Source: Halomonas caseinilytica
GTDB taxonomy: Bacteria; Pseudomonadota; Gammaproteobacteria; Pseudomonadales; Halomonadaceae
Assembly (NCBI RefSeq): GCF_001662305.1
Contig: NZ_BDEP01000002.1
Span: 1 to 64,000 of the forward strand
Direction: 5' to 3'
Length of the DNA: 64,000 bases
Shown here piece by piece: positions 37,211-47,833 of the stretch (its first letter is position 1; the number at the start of each line of letters is the position of its first letter). The position numbers were made by a program, and so were the translations under genes. The notes below the pieces were generated by a model. It did no database searches. It saw only the letters and a program-made list of their open reading frames with translations, and had not been told where the DNA came from.

Positions 37211-38496
37211 CGACTGCCCTGTTGCTCGGACTCGGACTGCTTCTGATGGCCATCGGTATGCCCGTCGCCTTCGCGATCGGCATCGCAGGCTTTCTTTATT
37301 TCCTGATGCCCGAGACCTTCCTGCCGGTGAACATCGGACCTCAGCGGATCGTCTCGGCCACCCAGTCTTTCCCTCTTCTGGCAGTGCCATTATTCATCTT
37401 CATCGGCCACCTGATGAATGCCAGCGGCATCACACCACGACTGCTACGTCTGTCGACGCTCCTGGCAGGCTGGATGAGCGGCGGCCTGGCCCAGGCCAGC
37501 CTGGTGCTGAGTACGCTGATGGGGGGCGTCTCCGGCTCGGCAGTGGCCGATGCCGCCATGCAGTCCCGGGTGCTGGGTCGAGGAATGATCAAGGATGGCT
37601 ATACACCCGGCTTCGCCGGGGCTGTTCTCTCCATCGGGGGGCTGATCACTGCCACCATTCCGCCAAGCATCGGCTTGATCCTCTACGGCTACCTCGGCGA
37701 GGTATCGATCGGCCGGCTGTTCATCGCCGGCATCGTGCCCGGCGTGCTGCTGATGATCGCGCTGATGATCACCACTGGCATCATGGCCAGAAAGCGCGGC
37801 TATGTTCCGGTCCGAGAGCGTCCCCCACGGTTCGGTGAAGTGCTGAGCGCCGCCCGCGGCAGCATCTGGGCGCTATTGTTCCCGGTGTGGCTGCTGGTCG
37901 GGATCCGCTATGGCCTGTTCACGCCTTCCGAGGCCGGAGCCTTCGCCGTGGTCTATGCCTTGGTGGTGGGCTGCCTGATCCATCGCGAGATGGGCGTGAA
38001 GGAGATCATCGAGTCAATGCGCGCCAGTGTCCGGGACATCGGCATGATCATGCTGATCATCATGTTCTCCGGAGTCATCGGTTATGTGGTGTCCTTCGAG
38101 CGCGTGCCTCAGACCATCGCCGAACTGACCCTGGGCGTCTTTGCCAGCCCGACCGCACTATTGCTGACCCTGGCGGTGTTGCTGATCTTCCTCGGCATGC
38201 TGCTCGAAGCGACGGTGGTGGTCATGCTTCTGACCCCGATCCTGGTTCCCGTCATCGAAGCGGCCGGCGTCGATCCCGTCCATTTTGGCCTGCTGATGAT
38301 GACGCTGGTGACCTTCGGTGGCATGACCCCACCCGTGGGGATTTCCATGTACACCGTCTGCGGCATCCTGCGCTGCCCCTTCACCGCCTACAGCCGGGAG
38401 ATGGTGCCCTTCGCTATCGCCGTCTTCGCGGTAGTGCTCGGCATCATATTATTCCCCGATATCGTGCTCTTCCTACCCAACTACTTGATGGGATGA
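37207..38496 (+). CDS. dctM: TRAP transporter large permease, DctM family
   Basis: A transport subunit of 429 residues with about 12 helices. Motifs LLAVPLFIFIGHLMNASGI, GGVSGSAVADAAM, IPPSIGLILYG and GGMTPPVGISMY are typical of DctM. It uses the sodium gradient to drive uptake, fitting a saline habitat. Start by ATGA overlap with dctQ; uxaC begins 4 bases after its stop. Confidence 0.93.
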   Translation: MTTALLLGLGLLLMAIGMPVAFAIGIAGFLYFLMPETFLPVNIGPQRIVSATQSFPLLAVPLFIFIGHLMNASGITPRLLRLSTLLAGWMSGGLAQASLVLSTLMGGVSGSAVADAAMQSRVLGRGMIKDGYTPGFAGAVLSIGGLITATIPPSIGLILYGYLGEVSIGRLFIAGIVPGVLLMIALMITTGIMARKRGYVPVRERPPRFGEVLSAARGSIWALLFPVWLLVGIRYGLFTPSEAGAFAVVYALVVGCLIHREMGVKEIIESMRASVRDIGMIMLIIMFSGVIGYVVSFERVPQTIAELTLGVFASPTALLLTLAVLLIFLGMLLEATVVVMLLTPILVPVIEAAGVDPVHFGLLMMTLVTFGGMTPPVGISMYTVCGILRCPFTAYSREMVPFAIAVFAVVLGIILFPDIVLFLPNYLMG

Positions 38497-38500
38497 CGTC

Positions 38501-39922
38501 ATGAGTCTTACTGACAAGCTGGATTTCATGGGGCCGGACTTCCTGCTGGAATCCGAAGCCGCCCGACGGCTCTATCATGACCACGCAGCCGTCATGCCAA
38601 TCTGCGACTATCACTCGCACCTGAGTCCCCAGGAAATCGCCGACAACCGGCAATTCGACAACCTGGCCCAACTGTGGCTGCACGGCGATCACTACAAGTG
38701 GCGAGCAATGCGCGCTGCGGGCATCGATGAGCACCGCATTACCGGCAACGCCAGCGACCGCGAACGCTTCCAGGCCTGGGCCGAGACGGTGCCCGACTGT
38801 CTGGGTAATCCCCTCTATCACTGGACGCACCTCGAGCTGCGCCACCCCCTCGGTATCGAGAATACCCTCCTCTCACCGGACACCGCCGAAGAGATCTGGA
38901 CCCGTAGCCAAGAGCGGCTGGCGACGCCAGCGCTGCGCGCTCAAGGTATTCTCGACAGCTTCGACGTACGTACTGTCTGTACCACCGACGATCCCTGCGA
39001 CGATCTGGCGCTTCACCGACGCCATGCCCAGGGAGATGCTCAGGTGGCCATGCTGCCGACCTTCAGGCCCGATACCGTGCTCAAGATCGAGCAGCCCGGA
39101 TTCGTTGATTATCTGGAAGCTCTCGAAGCGGCCAGTGGCGTGGCCATCCATCGCTACGACGACCTTCTTGCCGCCCTGCATCAACGGCTCGATCACTTCG
39201 CCGCCCACGGCTGTTGCCTCTCCGACCATAGCCTCGAGAAACCAGCCTTCGCCGCGCCGCCACCCACCGCCGAACTGGACCGACAGCTCGAGCGCCGGCG
39301 CCGAGGCGATGCCCTCGACGCCGAACAGGCGGCAGGTTTCACCACGGCTCTACTGCTCTGGCTGGGCCAGCAATACGCCGAGCGTGGTTGGGTCATGCAG
39401 TTGCATCTGGGCGCGCACCGTAACGTCAGCCAGCGGGGGCTGGCCGAAATCGGCCCCAACAGTGGCTTCGACGCGATCGGCGACGCGACCTACGGTGACC
39501 CCCTGGCCGCGCTGCTCGACGCTCTCGACCGCAACCAGGTACTGCCCAGGACCGTACTGTACAACCTCAACCCACGCGACAACGAGCTGCTCGCCAGCCT
39601 TGCCGGAAGCTTCCGAAGCGATGGCATTCCCGGCAAGGTACAGTTCGGCGCGGCCTGGTGGTTCAACGACCAGCGTAACGGCATGGAGCGTCAGCTCACC
39701 ACCCAGATGCAGTTCGGACTATTGCGCCATTTCGTGGGTATGCTCACCGATTCGCGAAGCCTGCTGTCCTTCTCCCGCCACGACTACTTCCGTCGCATCT
39801 TCTGCCAGATGCTCGGCCAGCAGATGGTGAGAGGCGAGTTGCCCAATGACCTCGATCGAGTTGGAGAGCTGGTACGCGCGGTCTGCTACGACAACGTCCA
39901 GCGTTACCTCTTCGAGCGCTGA
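38501..39922 (+). CDS. uxaC: Glucuronate (uronate) isomerase
   Basis: An enzyme of 473 residues, the usual UxaC length. It converts glucuronate to fructuronate and galacturonate to tagaturonate. Signatures are the metal-binding CDYHSHLSPQEIADNR, TTDDPCDDL and MQLHLGAHRN. It is the last gene after dctPQM. The next isomerase-route enzymes (UxaB/UxuB, UxaA/UxuA) and uronate dehydrogenase are not in this window. Confidence 0.94.
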   Translation: MSLTDKLDFMGPDFLLESEAARRLYHDHAAVMPICDYHSHLSPQEIADNRQFDNLAQLWLHGDHYKWRAMRAAGIDEHRITGNASDRERFQAWAETVPDCLGNPLYHWTHLELRHPLGIENTLLSPDTAEEIWTRSQERLATPALRAQGILDSFDVRTVCTTDDPCDDLALHRRHAQGDAQVAMLPTFRPDTVLKIEQPGFVDYLEALEAASGVAIHRYDDLLAALHQRLDHFAAHGCCLSDHSLEKPAFAAPPPTAELDRQLERRRRGDALDAEQAAGFTTALLLWLGQQYAERGWVMQLHLGAHRNVSQRGLAEIGPNSGFDAIGDATYGDPLAALLDALDRNQVLPRTVLYNLNPRDNELLASLAGSFRSDGIPGKVQFGAAWWFNDQRNGMERQLTTQMQFGLLRHFVGMLTDSRSLLSFSRHDYFRRIFCQMLGQQMVRGELPNDLDRVGELVRAVCYDNVQRYLFER

Positions 39923-39980
39923 AAGAACGCTCATGAAAACAGAACGACATTCCCCAGAAGATTCCATCAGACAGACGCAT

Positions 39981-40004
39981 AAAAAAGGCGGCCCGAAGGC
40001 CGCC
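39981..40004 (-). terminator. Terminator of the aldarate operon
   Basis: GGCGGCC-CGAA-GGCCGCC (39987-40004) forms a 7 bp stem. Read leftward it ends in TTTTTT (39986-39981), so it terminates the minus-strand operon. It lies 36 bases after the dehydrogenase stop. It also separates the operon from convergent uxaC. Confidence 0.85.
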
Positions 40005-40040
40005 CAATGCTGACTGCTTGCCAAGTTGAATGTCTGGCTC

Positions 40041-41618
40041 TCAGGCTTCGCGCTTGCCATCGACCAGACGGCTGACGCCGGCCGGGTTGCCGTCCTTGAG
40101 CGCCTCGGGCAACAGGGCCTCGGGCAGGTTCTGGTAGCACACCGGACGCAGGAAGCGGTGGATGGCGGCGCTGCCCACCGAAGTGGTGCGTGAATCCGAA
40201 GTGGCCGGATACGGGCCGCCATGGACCATGGCGTGGCACACCTCGACCCCGGTGGGCCAGCCATTGGCCATCACGCGGCCGGCGCGGCGCTCGAGGATCG
40301 GCAGCAGGCCACGGGCCGTTTCGGCATCGGCGTCATCCATCTGCAGGGTGGCGGTCAGCTGACCTTCCAGGTGTTCTGCCACGCGCTTGACCTCGTCCTG
40401 ATCGGCACACTCGACGACCAGCGAGGTGGCACCGAAGACCTCGGCCTGCAGGGCCTCGTCGGTCAGGAAGTCCTCGGCGGAGGCCACGAACAGCCCGGCC
40501 TGACAGGCATTGGGACCGTCACCGGCAGGTCCCCGAGCCACCTCGCGAGCCTTGTCGCTGGCCACCAGGCTATCGACCCCCTTGCTGTAGGCGTCATGAA
40601 TCCCCGGGGTGAGCATGGTCTGGGCCGCCGCCCCCTTCACTGCCTCGCCGGCAGCCGCCACGAAGGCATCGAGGCCCTCGCTTTTTTCGGCGATGACCAG
40701 GCCGGGGTTGGTGCAGAACTGGCCGGCGCCCATGGTCAGCGAGCCGACGAAGGCCTCACCCAGCGCCGCGGCCCGGGATTTCAGCGCTTCAGGCAGCAGG
40801 AACACGGGGTTGATCGAGCTCATTTCGGCATAGACCGGGATCGGCTCGGGACGCGCCTGGGCGGCGGCCATCAGCGCGGTGCCGCCGGAACGCGAACCAG
40901 TGAAGCCCACGGCCTTGATGCGGGAATCCTTCACCAAGCCCTGCCCCACTTCGCGCCCGGAGCCATACAGCAGGGAGAAGACGCCTTCCGGCAGCTCGCA
41001 CTTCTGCACCGCGCGCTGAATGGCACGGCCGACCAGCTCGGAAGTCCCCGGATGCGCGGAATGAGCCTTGACCACCACCGGGCAACCGGCGGCCAGCGCC
41101 GAGGCGGTATCGCCACCGGCCACCGAGAACGCCAGCGGAAAGTTCGAGGCACCGAACACCGCGACAGGGCCCAGGGCAACGTGGCGCTGGCGCAGGTCGA
41201 CCCGCGGCATCGGTTGGCGGTCCGGCAATGCCGGGTCGATGCGCACGTCGAGCCATTCGCCGGCACGCACGACATTGGCGAACAGGCGCAGTTGGCCGCA
41301 CGTCCGGCCGCGTTCGCCCTGGAGGCGCGCTTGTGGCAGCCCCGATTCCGCCACGGCACGCTCGATCAGCGGCTCGCCGATGGCCTCGATCTCATCGGCA
41401 ATGGTTTCGAGGAAGGTCGCGCGGGCTTCGAGGCCGGTCTCGCGATAGGTATCAAAGGCTGCCCAGGCCAGTTCGCAGGCCCGCTCGACTTCGGCCTTGC
41501 CACCGGCGGAATAGCCCGGGTCGAGACGCTCGTTGGTGGCGGGATTCACTGCCTGGATCACAGCGCCTTCAGCCGAGACGGCCTGTTGGCCGATGAGTTG
41601 CTTGCCTTCGAGTGTCAT
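40041..41618 (-). CDS. 2-oxoglutarate semialdehyde (2,5-dioxovalerate) dehydrogenase
   Basis: An aldehyde dehydrogenase of 525 residues. It contains the substrate/cofactor [33 protein letters not shown], the GFTGSRSGG loop, the Glu in [11 protein letters not shown] and the catalytic Cys in [11 protein letters not shown]. This long form matches enzymes of the glucarate route, using NAD(P)+ to give 2-oxoglutarate. Two ATGs (41621, 41618) follow AGGAG; the second is better spaced. It is the last gene of the aldarate operon, so the pathway ends in the TCA cycle. Confidence 0.9.
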   Translation of the reverse strand: MTLEGKQLIGQQAVSAEGAVIQAVNPATNERLDPGYSAGGKAEVERACELAWAAFDTYRETGLEARATFLETIADEIEAIGEPLIERAVAESGLPQARLQGERGRTCGQLRLFANVVRAGEWLDVRIDPALPDRQPMPRVDLRQRHVALGPVAVFGASNFPLAFSVAGGDTASALAAGCPVVVKAHSAHPGTSELVGRAIQRAVQKCELPEGVFSLLYGSGREVGQGLVKDSRIKAVGFTGSRSGGTALMAAAQARPEPIPVYAEMSSINPVFLLPEALKSRAAALGEAFVGSLTMGAGQFCTNPGLVIAEKSEGLDAFVAAAGEAVKGAAAQTMLTPGIHDAYSKGVDSLVASDKAREVARGPAGDGPNACQAGLFVASAEDFLTDEALQAEVFGATSLVVECADQDEVKRVAEHLEGQLTATLQMDDADAETARGLLPILERRAGRVMANGWPTGVEVCHAMVHGGPYPATSDSRTTSVGSAAIHRFLRPVCYQNLPEALLPEALKDGNPAGVSRLVDGKREA

Positions 41619-41727
41619 CATCTTTCTCCTGTCGCGGGAAGCGGTGATATCGCCGGCATGGCCATACCACCGGAAGTGAGCCCGGCGGTGGATGTTCATC
41701 CGATCCGCCGGATGGCGTGAGGCGACT

Positions 41728-43053
41728 TCAGCGCACCAGCGCCGGGCGCTTGGGATCGAACTCCCAGCCCTTGATCAGATATTGCATGGCCATGGCGTCG
41801 TCGCGCTGGGTGACATCGAGGCGCTTGTATTTTTCGTGAGCCTCCATGAGCTTGTCGTCATCCAGCTCGACACCAAGCCCCGGCGAGGACGGCACCTGGA
41901 GCTTGCCGTCGCGAATCTGAAAGGGATCGGTGGTGATGCGCTGACCGTCCTGCCAGATCCAGTGGGTATCGATGGCCGTGATCTCACCCGGGCAAGCCGC
42001 CGCCACATGGGTCATCATCGCCAGCGAGATGTCGAAGTGGTTGTTGCTGTGCGACCCCCAGGTCATGCCCCACTCGTGGCATAGCTCGCCGACGGCCACG
42101 GCGCCCTGCATGGTCCAGAAGTGGCAGTCGGCCAGCGGGATATCCACCGCGTTGAGTTGCACCGCAAGCTGCAGTTGCTTGTAGTCGGTGGCGATCATGT
42201 TGGTGGCGGTAGGCAGCCCGGTACGCTTCTTGAATTCCGCCATGGTCTCGCGGCCGGAAAAGCCACCTTCCTGGCCGCAAGGATCCTCGGCGTAGCTGAG
42301 CAGGTGCTTGATCGGCTCCAGCACGCGCACCGCCTCGTCCAGCGTCCAGGCACCATTGGGGTCCAGTGTCAGGCGGGCTTCAGGGAAGGCCTCGTGGAGC
42401 GCGCGGATGCAATCGGCTTCTTCTTCGCCGCGCAGCACACCGCCCTTGAGCTTGAAATCACGGAAGCCATAGCGCTCGTAGGCGGCCTTGGCCAGGTTGG
42501 CGACGGCCTCGGGCGTCATGGCTTCGCGGTAGCGCACCTCATCCCAGGCATCGACGGGACCGGCGACACGCGGATACGGCAGGTCGGTCTTGTCTGGATC
42601 ACCAAGCAGGAACAGGTAACCGAGTGCCTCGACCTCATCGCGCTGGCGACCGTACTGGCCCAGCAGATCTGCCACCGGCATGCCCAGCGCCTGGCCGAAG
42701 AGGTCGAACAATGCCGACTCGATGGCGGTGATGACATGCACGGCCACCCGCAAGTCGAAGGTCTGGCGTCCGCGTTCCTCGGGGCCGCCTTGAGCCAGCA
42801 GGTCGCGGGCCCGGCTCAGCACCTGCTTGACCTCGTTGACTCGCGCACCTTCCACCAGCTCGCGACACTTTTCCAGTCCTTTCAGGATGCCTTCGCTGGA
42901 GGGGATCTCGCCAACGCCACGGTTGCCGGACTCGTCTTCCAGCACCAGCACACAACGGATGAACCAGGGCGCGTGGCCGCCGCTCAGGTTCAGCAAAAAG
43001 CCGTCCTCGCCGGCGACCGGCACGATGTTCATCTTGGTGATCTTGGGAAACAT
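41728..43053 (-). CDS. gudD: Glucarate dehydratase
   Basis: An enolase-superfamily enzyme of 441 residues. It dehydrates D-glucarate (and L-idarate) to 5-dehydro-4-deoxy-D-glucarate. The N-terminal [16 protein letters not shown], the catalytic Lys pair in FKLKGG, the metal-binding Asp in LDPNGAWTL, and the His in [10 protein letters not shown] are present. The start at 43053 has AGAGG seven bases upstream; in-frame ATGs at 43086 and 43071 are alternatives. It follows garD in the operon. Confidence 0.94.
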   Translation of the reverse strand: MFPKITKMNIVPVAGEDGFLLNLSGGHAPWFIRCVLVLEDESGNRGVGEIPSSEGILKGLEKCRELVEGARVNEVKQVLSRARDLLAQGGPEERGRQTFDLRVAVHVITAIESALFDLFGQALGMPVADLLGQYGRQRDEVEALGYLFLLGDPDKTDLPYPRVAGPVDAWDEVRYREAMTPEAVANLAKAAYERYGFRDFKLKGGVLRGEEEADCIRALHEAFPEARLTLDPNGAWTLDEAVRVLEPIKHLLSYAEDPCGQEGGFSGRETMAEFKKRTGLPTATNMIATDYKQLQLAVQLNAVDIPLADCHFWTMQGAVAVGELCHEWGMTWGSHSNNHFDISLAMMTHVAAACPGEITAIDTHWIWQDGQRITTDPFQIRDGKLQVPSSPGLGVELDDDKLMEAHEKYKRLDVTQRDDAMAMQYLIKGWEFDPKRPALVR

Positions 43054-43096
43054 GGCATTGCCTCTGGTCATAATCGAAAGCACCAACGAAAGGGAA

Positions 43097-44665
43097 TCAG
43101 GTCACCGGCGCCGGGTTGAACAGCACCAGATCGTTGTACAGGCCCAGCCGGTCGGCGGCGACTTGGCGGCGGCCGCTGGCGACCTCCAGGATCAGGTGGA
43201 ACAGTTCCCACCCCATTTCCTCGATGGACGCCTCGCCGGTCGCGATTCGTCCGGCATCGAGATCGATCAGGTCGTGCCAGCGCTGTCCCAGCGTGGAATT
43301 GCTGGAAACCTTGATGACGGGCGTCATCGGCAGGTTGTAAGGCGTGCCGCGCCCGGTGGTGAAGACCTGCAGGTTCATGCCCGCGGCGGCCTGCAGGGTG
43401 CCACAGATGAAGTCGCTGGCCGGGGTGGCGGCGAAGGTAAGACCGCGCTTGCGAAGTCGTTCGCCGGGGCCGATGACATCGACGATCGGCGAGTTGCCGG
43501 ACTTGATCACCGACCCCAGCGCCTTCTCGACGATATTGGACAGCCCGCCCTTCTTGTTGCCGGGCGAGGTGTTGGCACTGCGATCCGCCTGGCCCTGGGA
43601 CAGGTAGTCGTCGTACCAAGCCATCTGATCGATCAGCGCCTGGCCGACCGAACGATCCACGGCGCGCGGCGTCAGCAGATGGATGGCATCACGTACCTCG
43701 GTGACCTCGGAGAACATGACACTGCCCCCGGCACGCACGATCAGGTCAGTGGCGAATCCGACCGCCGGATTGGCCGTCAGCCCCGAGAAGGCATCGCTGC
43801 CGCCACATTGCATGCCTACTGCCAGGTCAGCGACGGGACAGGTCTCGCGGCGGCGACGATCGAGGCGCTCCAGGTGACGCTCGGCCATGGCCATGATGCC
43901 GTCGACCATCTCACCGAAGCCTTCGAAGGACTCGTCCTGCAGGCTCAGCACGTTGGCCCCGGAATCGGCGGCGTCGGTGTGCTCGTAGATCCTGACCGGC
44001 TGATCTTCGACCAGGGTCGAGGGCTGCAACTTCTCGCAGCCCAACCCGATGACCATCACCTCATTGCCGAAATTGGGATTCAGCGCCAGGTTCTTGAGCG
44101 TACGGATCGGGACTACCGACGCCGGCGCATTGATCGCCACGCCGCAGCCATAGCTGTGATTGAGCCCCACCACATCGTCGACATTGGGAAAGCGCGGCAG
44201 CAGCTCGCGCTTGATGCGCTGCACCACATGATCGACGGTGCCCGCCACGCACTGCACGCTGGTGGTGATACCGAGCACGTTCTTGGTACCCACGCTCCCA
44301 TCGGCATTGCGAAATCCCTCGAAGGTGTAACCTTCCAGCGGCTCCGTCGACGGCGCCGGGCGCGTCGCCAGCGGCAGGTCCTCCAGCGCCGGCGGCGTGG
44401 GCATGTGCAGATTGGACTCGTTGACGTGACCGCCCCGAGGGATGGCCATGGCAGCCGTGCCGATGACCTCACCGTAGCGGATCACCTTGTCCCCCTCCGC
44501 CAGCGCCACCAGCGCCACCTTGTGCCCCTGGGGCACATTGGCCTGGAGCTCGACACCATCATCGAGTTGCTCGCCGACGGTCAGGCCTCCCCGGCCGACG
44601 ACCACGGCGACATTGTCACGAGGGTGAATACGGATCACCCGCGGCGCCTGCGTCGACATACTCAT
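43097..44665 (-). CDS. garD: Galactarate dehydratase
   Basis: An enzyme of 522 residues, as for E. coli GarD. It dehydrates galactarate to 5-dehydro-4-deoxyglucarate, the same product as GudD. An N-terminal SAF-like domain (about 15-100, with [13 protein letters not shown] VPQGHKVAL) precedes the UxaA/GarD domain with [29 protein letters not shown] and [12 protein letters not shown]. GarD rather than altronate dehydratase UxaA is supported by the ending VLFNPAPVT. Start ATG overlaps the tctA stop (TGATG) with GGAGG upstream. Confidence 0.93.
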   Translation of the reverse strand: MSMSTQAPRVIRIHPRDNVAVVVGRGGLTVGEQLDDGVELQANVPQGHKVALVALAEGDKVIRYGEVIGTAAMAIPRGGHVNESNLHMPTPPALEDLPLATRPAPSTEPLEGYTFEGFRNADGSVGTKNVLGITTSVQCVAGTVDHVVQRIKRELLPRFPNVDDVVGLNHSYGCGVAINAPASVVPIRTLKNLALNPNFGNEVMVIGLGCEKLQPSTLVEDQPVRIYEHTDAADSGANVLSLQDESFEGFGEMVDGIMAMAERHLERLDRRRRETCPVADLAVGMQCGGSDAFSGLTANPAVGFATDLIVRAGGSVMFSEVTEVRDAIHLLTPRAVDRSVGQALIDQMAWYDDYLSQGQADRSANTSPGNKKGGLSNIVEKALGSVIKSGNSPIVDVIGPGERLRKRGLTFAATPASDFICGTLQAAAGMNLQVFTTGRGTPYNLPMTPVIKVSSNSTLGQRWHDLIDLDAGRIATGEASIEEMGWELFHLILEVASGRRQVAADRLGLYNDLVLFNPAPVT

Positions 44666-46173
44666 CAGGACGCCTCCACCTGACGCTTGGCCTGGCTCTT
44701 CAAGCCCATCACCACCGAGAAGATCACAGAGGCGGCGATCAGCCCCCAGAGCACCAGGGCAATGGGGCTCTTGGTGAAGAAGATGCCATAGCTGCCGGCT
44801 GACTCCAGACTCTTCACGAAGTAGACCTCCGCTTGGCCACCGAGGATGAAGCCGATTATCAAGGGAGCGACCTCGAGCCCGACCTTCTGGATCAGATAGC
44901 CCAGCACGCCGAAGATCAGCAGCGTCCAGACATCGAACATGATGCCGTAGTTGATGGCGTAGGCACCGACCACACACATCATCACGATGATCGGATAGAG
45001 GATGTACTTGGGCACCAGCACCACCTTGGCAATGTGCTTGATGGCATAGAACATCAAAAAGAACATCACGATGTTGGCGAACACCAGGGCGGTCATCATC
45101 ACGTACCAGGTGTCGGCGTTCTCCGGGATGAATAGCGGCCCGACTTGGATGCCTTGCAGAGTGAAGGCGCCGATCAGCACCGCGGTGGTGGAATCGCCGG
45201 GGATACCCAGCGACAGCAGCGGGATCAGAGCACCGCCGGTCAGGGCATTATTGGCCGACTCGGAGGCCATCAGCCCTTGGGGGGCGCCCTTGCCCATCTC
45301 GCTGGAATCGCGGGACAGGTTCTTCTCCTGGGTATAGGCCAGTACCGAGGCGGCGCTGCCGCCGACCCCCGGCAACATGCCGACGAAGGTACCGATGAAG
45401 GAAGAACGCACCAGATTGGTCAGCCGGCCCCTGAAGATGCCGAAGGAGAAACCGCCGCCCTTGCCGAACTTGATATTCTGGCTGGCCAGACCACTCTTTA
45501 TCCCCTCCTCGGCCTCGAGCAGGATGGTGGCGATACCGAAGATACCGATCAGCACCGGCAGCAGGGAGAAGCCTTCGAACAGGTAGGGCTCAAGGAAGTC
45601 GAACATCAGGCGTGTCTTGCCATTGCCACCGTCGGAGATGCTGTAGGTGCCGATCAGGCTCAGCCAGATGCCGATCACGCCGCTGAAGATGCCAACCAGC
45701 ATGTTGCGCGACATGGACGCGATGACGGTCAGCGCCAGCAGGATGATCAGGAACTTCTCGACGTAGGAGAACTTGATCGAGAACTCGGCCAGCAGCGGCG
45801 CGAACAGGAACAGCACGATGGCGCTGATGAGGCCACCGATCACCGACGCTACCACGCAGACCCGCAGGGCACGTTCGCCCTCGCCTTTCTGGGCCATGGG
45901 AAAGCCGTCGAAAGTGGTAGTGATCGACGATGGCGTGCCGGGAATGTTGAGCAACACTGCCGGCACCATGCCACCGGAAATGCCCCCCACGTAAAGCCCC
46001 AGCAGTAGCGCCAGCCCGTGATTGAGGCCGAGTGCATAGGTCAGCGGCAGACACACGGCGACGGCCATGGTGGCGGTCATCCCCGGGATGGCCCCGAAGA
46101 TGATCCCGACCAGGGCGCCCAGGGCCGCCAACAGGAAGAAAGTGATATCGAGTAGCGACAGGATATCGAGCAT
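44665..46173 (-). CDS. tctA: Tripartite tricarboxylate-type transporter, large permease TctA
   Basis: A membrane protein of 502 residues with about 12 helices. [14 protein letters not shown], the [15 protein letters not shown] motif and [13 protein letters not shown] are TctA signatures. In this operon it is expected to import glucarate or galactarate rather than citrate; that substrate is inferred from the enzymes beside it. It overlaps garD by one base and follows tctB by 13. Confidence 0.93.
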   Translation of the reverse strand: MLDILSLLDITFFLLAALGALVGIIFGAIPGMTATMAVAVCLPLTYALGLNHGLALLLGLYVGGISGGMVPAVLLNIPGTPSSITTTFDGFPMAQKGEGERALRVCVVASVIGGLISAIVLFLFAPLLAEFSIKFSYVEKFLIILLALTVIASMSRNMLVGIFSGVIGIWLSLIGTYSISDGGNGKTRLMFDFLEPYLFEGFSLLPVLIGIFGIATILLEAEEGIKSGLASQNIKFGKGGGFSFGIFRGRLTNLVRSSFIGTFVGMLPGVGGSAASVLAYTQEKNLSRDSSEMGKGAPQGLMASESANNALTGGALIPLLSLGIPGDSTTAVLIGAFTLQGIQVGPLFIPENADTWYVMMTALVFANIVMFFLMFYAIKHIAKVVLVPKYILYPIIVMMCVVGAYAINYGIMFDVWTLLIFGVLGYLIQKVGLEVAPLIIGFILGGQAEVYFVKSLESAGSYGIFFTKSPIALVLWGLIAASVIFSVVMGLKSQAKRQVEAS

Positions 46174-46186
46174 GGAAGTGACTCCG

Positions 46187-46630
46187 CTACGGCAGGGTTA
46201 TCTGGAACAGCCTGGCGAGGATGAACCACGCCAGCGTCGGTGCCACGAGCGCGTTGATGGCGGCCGTGAGGACCTTGCGCCTGGTTCTGGTGTGCATGTA
46301 CATCAGCGACATCAAGAACAGGAAGACCATCGACACGAACAGAAAGCCGTAGCCTGTGTAGGGAAAGAAGTTGCCGACCATCGACATCGTTTGGAAATAG
46401 GCGACGATCAGCACCAGGGTTCCGAAGAAGCGAAACTTGTCCATGGATTCGCCCAGGATCGGCAGCGACCGCTCCCCCCGCCTGACAGCGGCGAGGAAGG
46501 GAACCACGTTGAACACCAGGACCAGGGCAAAGAGAACGCCCAGCACCCAGTGAATGATGTGGGGGAAGAACAGATGGGAGGTCTCGAAATCGATCGAGAC
46601 GCTCAACAGGGATGACAGTCCTGATTCCAT
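46187..46630 (-). CDS. tctB: Tripartite tricarboxylate-type transporter, small permease TctB
   Basis: A protein of 147 residues with four membrane helices (about 27-47, 68-88, 93-112, 122-142), as for TctB subunits. Sequence similarity within TctB is low, so the call rests on size, topology and its place between tctC and tctA. Start ATG at 46630. Confidence 0.85.
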   Translation of the reverse strand: MESGLSSLLSVSIDFETSHLFFPHIIHWVLGVLFALVLVFNVVPFLAAVRRGERSLPILGESMDKFRFFGTLVLIVAYFQTMSMVGNFFPYTGYGFLFVSMVFLFLMSLMYMHTRTRRKVLTAAINALVAPTLAWFILARLFQITLP

Positions 46631-46702
46631 GGCGGCTCCGGTGAAGGCTCTCGTCAGGTTGGCCTTTCAATCGTTACAAAGGATGAAGCAGCAGCCGCGA
46701 GA

Positions 46703-46726
46703 GCCGGCGGGAGGCTTCCCGCCGGC
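46703..46726 (-). promoter_or_regulatory. Hairpin between tctC and tctB
   Basis: GCCGGCGGGA (46703-46712) pairs perfectly with TCCCGCCGGC (46717-46726). No T run follows in the direction of transcription, so it is more likely an mRNA 3'-end stabiliser or partial terminator. This would raise expression of the binding protein over the permeases. Confidence 0.6.
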
Positions 46727-46735
46727 GATCTTGCC

Positions 46736-47785
46736 TCACTGGATGTTGGTGATGATGTCCTCGTAGACGGACATTTTGGTTTCCAGATACTCGGCGGCCT
46801 CATCGGACGGCTTGAAATTGGGAATGAAGAAAGACGTCTTCTGGGTCTGCTGAATCTCGCCCTCGTCATAGATCTCGGTGAGCGCCTGGTCGATCTGATC
46901 GACGATGGCCTGATCCATGTCCTTGTTGTAAAGGAAGAAGAATTCCTTATCGAAGGTGAAGTCGTCGCCATTGCCCATGGGCACGGAGACATTGGGCGCA
47001 ACGTACTGCAGCAATTGCTCGCGGCTCGTTTGCCCGAGGCCGTCTTCCGGCGCCTGCTCGATGGTGCCCTGGCGTGCGGTCAGCCACAGGAAGCGCATGG
47101 CCTTCTGATCGTCTTCCGGCAGGCGAGTGTACTGTTCGTTGGCCTGCACGGTGCCGTTGATCATGTCGGCCTGATCGTTGAAGAGCTGCTGGTTCTTGTC
47201 GGCCTGGGAGCCAGTATTGACGGCTACCAGATTGTCCTCCATGCCCGGATGCTCAATCGAGATGGCGTTCTTCAAGGCGCTGAAGCCAATCTCGGACACA
47301 CCGCCGGGCTGGATGGCAACGCGCACCTCCTCGCCATTGCCGACCGCTTCGATCACATCGTTCAGGGTCTGGTAGGGCGAATCCTTGGGTACCAGATAGG
47401 CGTTGCCCGGATTGATGGCAACGGTCGGGCCGATGGTGTATTTCTCGAAGATGTCGTCATACCCCTGGACACCGTACAGGTGGCCGAGGTAGGACTGATC
47501 GTGGAAGATCATCAGGGTGTTGCCACGCGGATCGCGATCCAGGAAGCGGAAGGCGGAGCTCGCCCCGACGGCGTCCACCTTCATGTTGATGTCGAGATGC
47601 TCGGCCAGGCCATCGGCGACGATGCTGGAGTTCTGATAGGTATCGCCTCCGGTCGAGGTCGAACCGATCACCACGCGAACATTACCGGGTAGCTGGGCAT
47701 CGGCGGCAACGGCGGAGCTGCCGAAGGCCATGCCGGCCACCATCACGGAGGTTCCCAGTGTCTTGATGATGCTGGGCATGCTCAT
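46736..47785 (-). CDS. tctC: Tripartite transporter substrate-binding protein TctC
   Basis: A periplasmic binding protein of 349 residues with a signal peptide (about 1-28, ending AVAA-DA). VRVVIGSTSTGGDTYQNSS near residue 36 and the IQPGGVSEIG loop resemble the Bug/TctC ligand pocket, though the sequence is divergent from typical Bug proteins. Start 47785 follows AGAGGTGA. It presumably binds aldarates. Located directly after kdgD. Confidence 0.85.
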   Translation of the reverse strand: MSMPSIIKTLGTSVMVAGMAFGSSAVAADAQLPGNVRVVIGSTSTGGDTYQNSSIVADGLAEHLDINMKVDAVGASSAFRFLDRDPRGNTLMIFHDQSYLGHLYGVQGYDDIFEKYTIGPTVAINPGNAYLVPKDSPYQTLNDVIEAVGNGEEVRVAIQPGGVSEIGFSALKNAISIEHPGMEDNLVAVNTGSQADKNQQLFNDQADMINGTVQANEQYTRLPEDDQKAMRFLWLTARQGTIEQAPEDGLGQTSREQLLQYVAPNVSVPMGNGDDFTFDKEFFFLYNKDMDQAIVDQIDQALTEIYDEGEIQQTQKTSFFIPNFKPSDEAAEYLETKMSVYEDIITNIQ

Positions 47786-47833
47786 TGGATCACCTCTTCA
47801 CTGTCATTATTGGGTATGGGTGAAAGACGGGGA

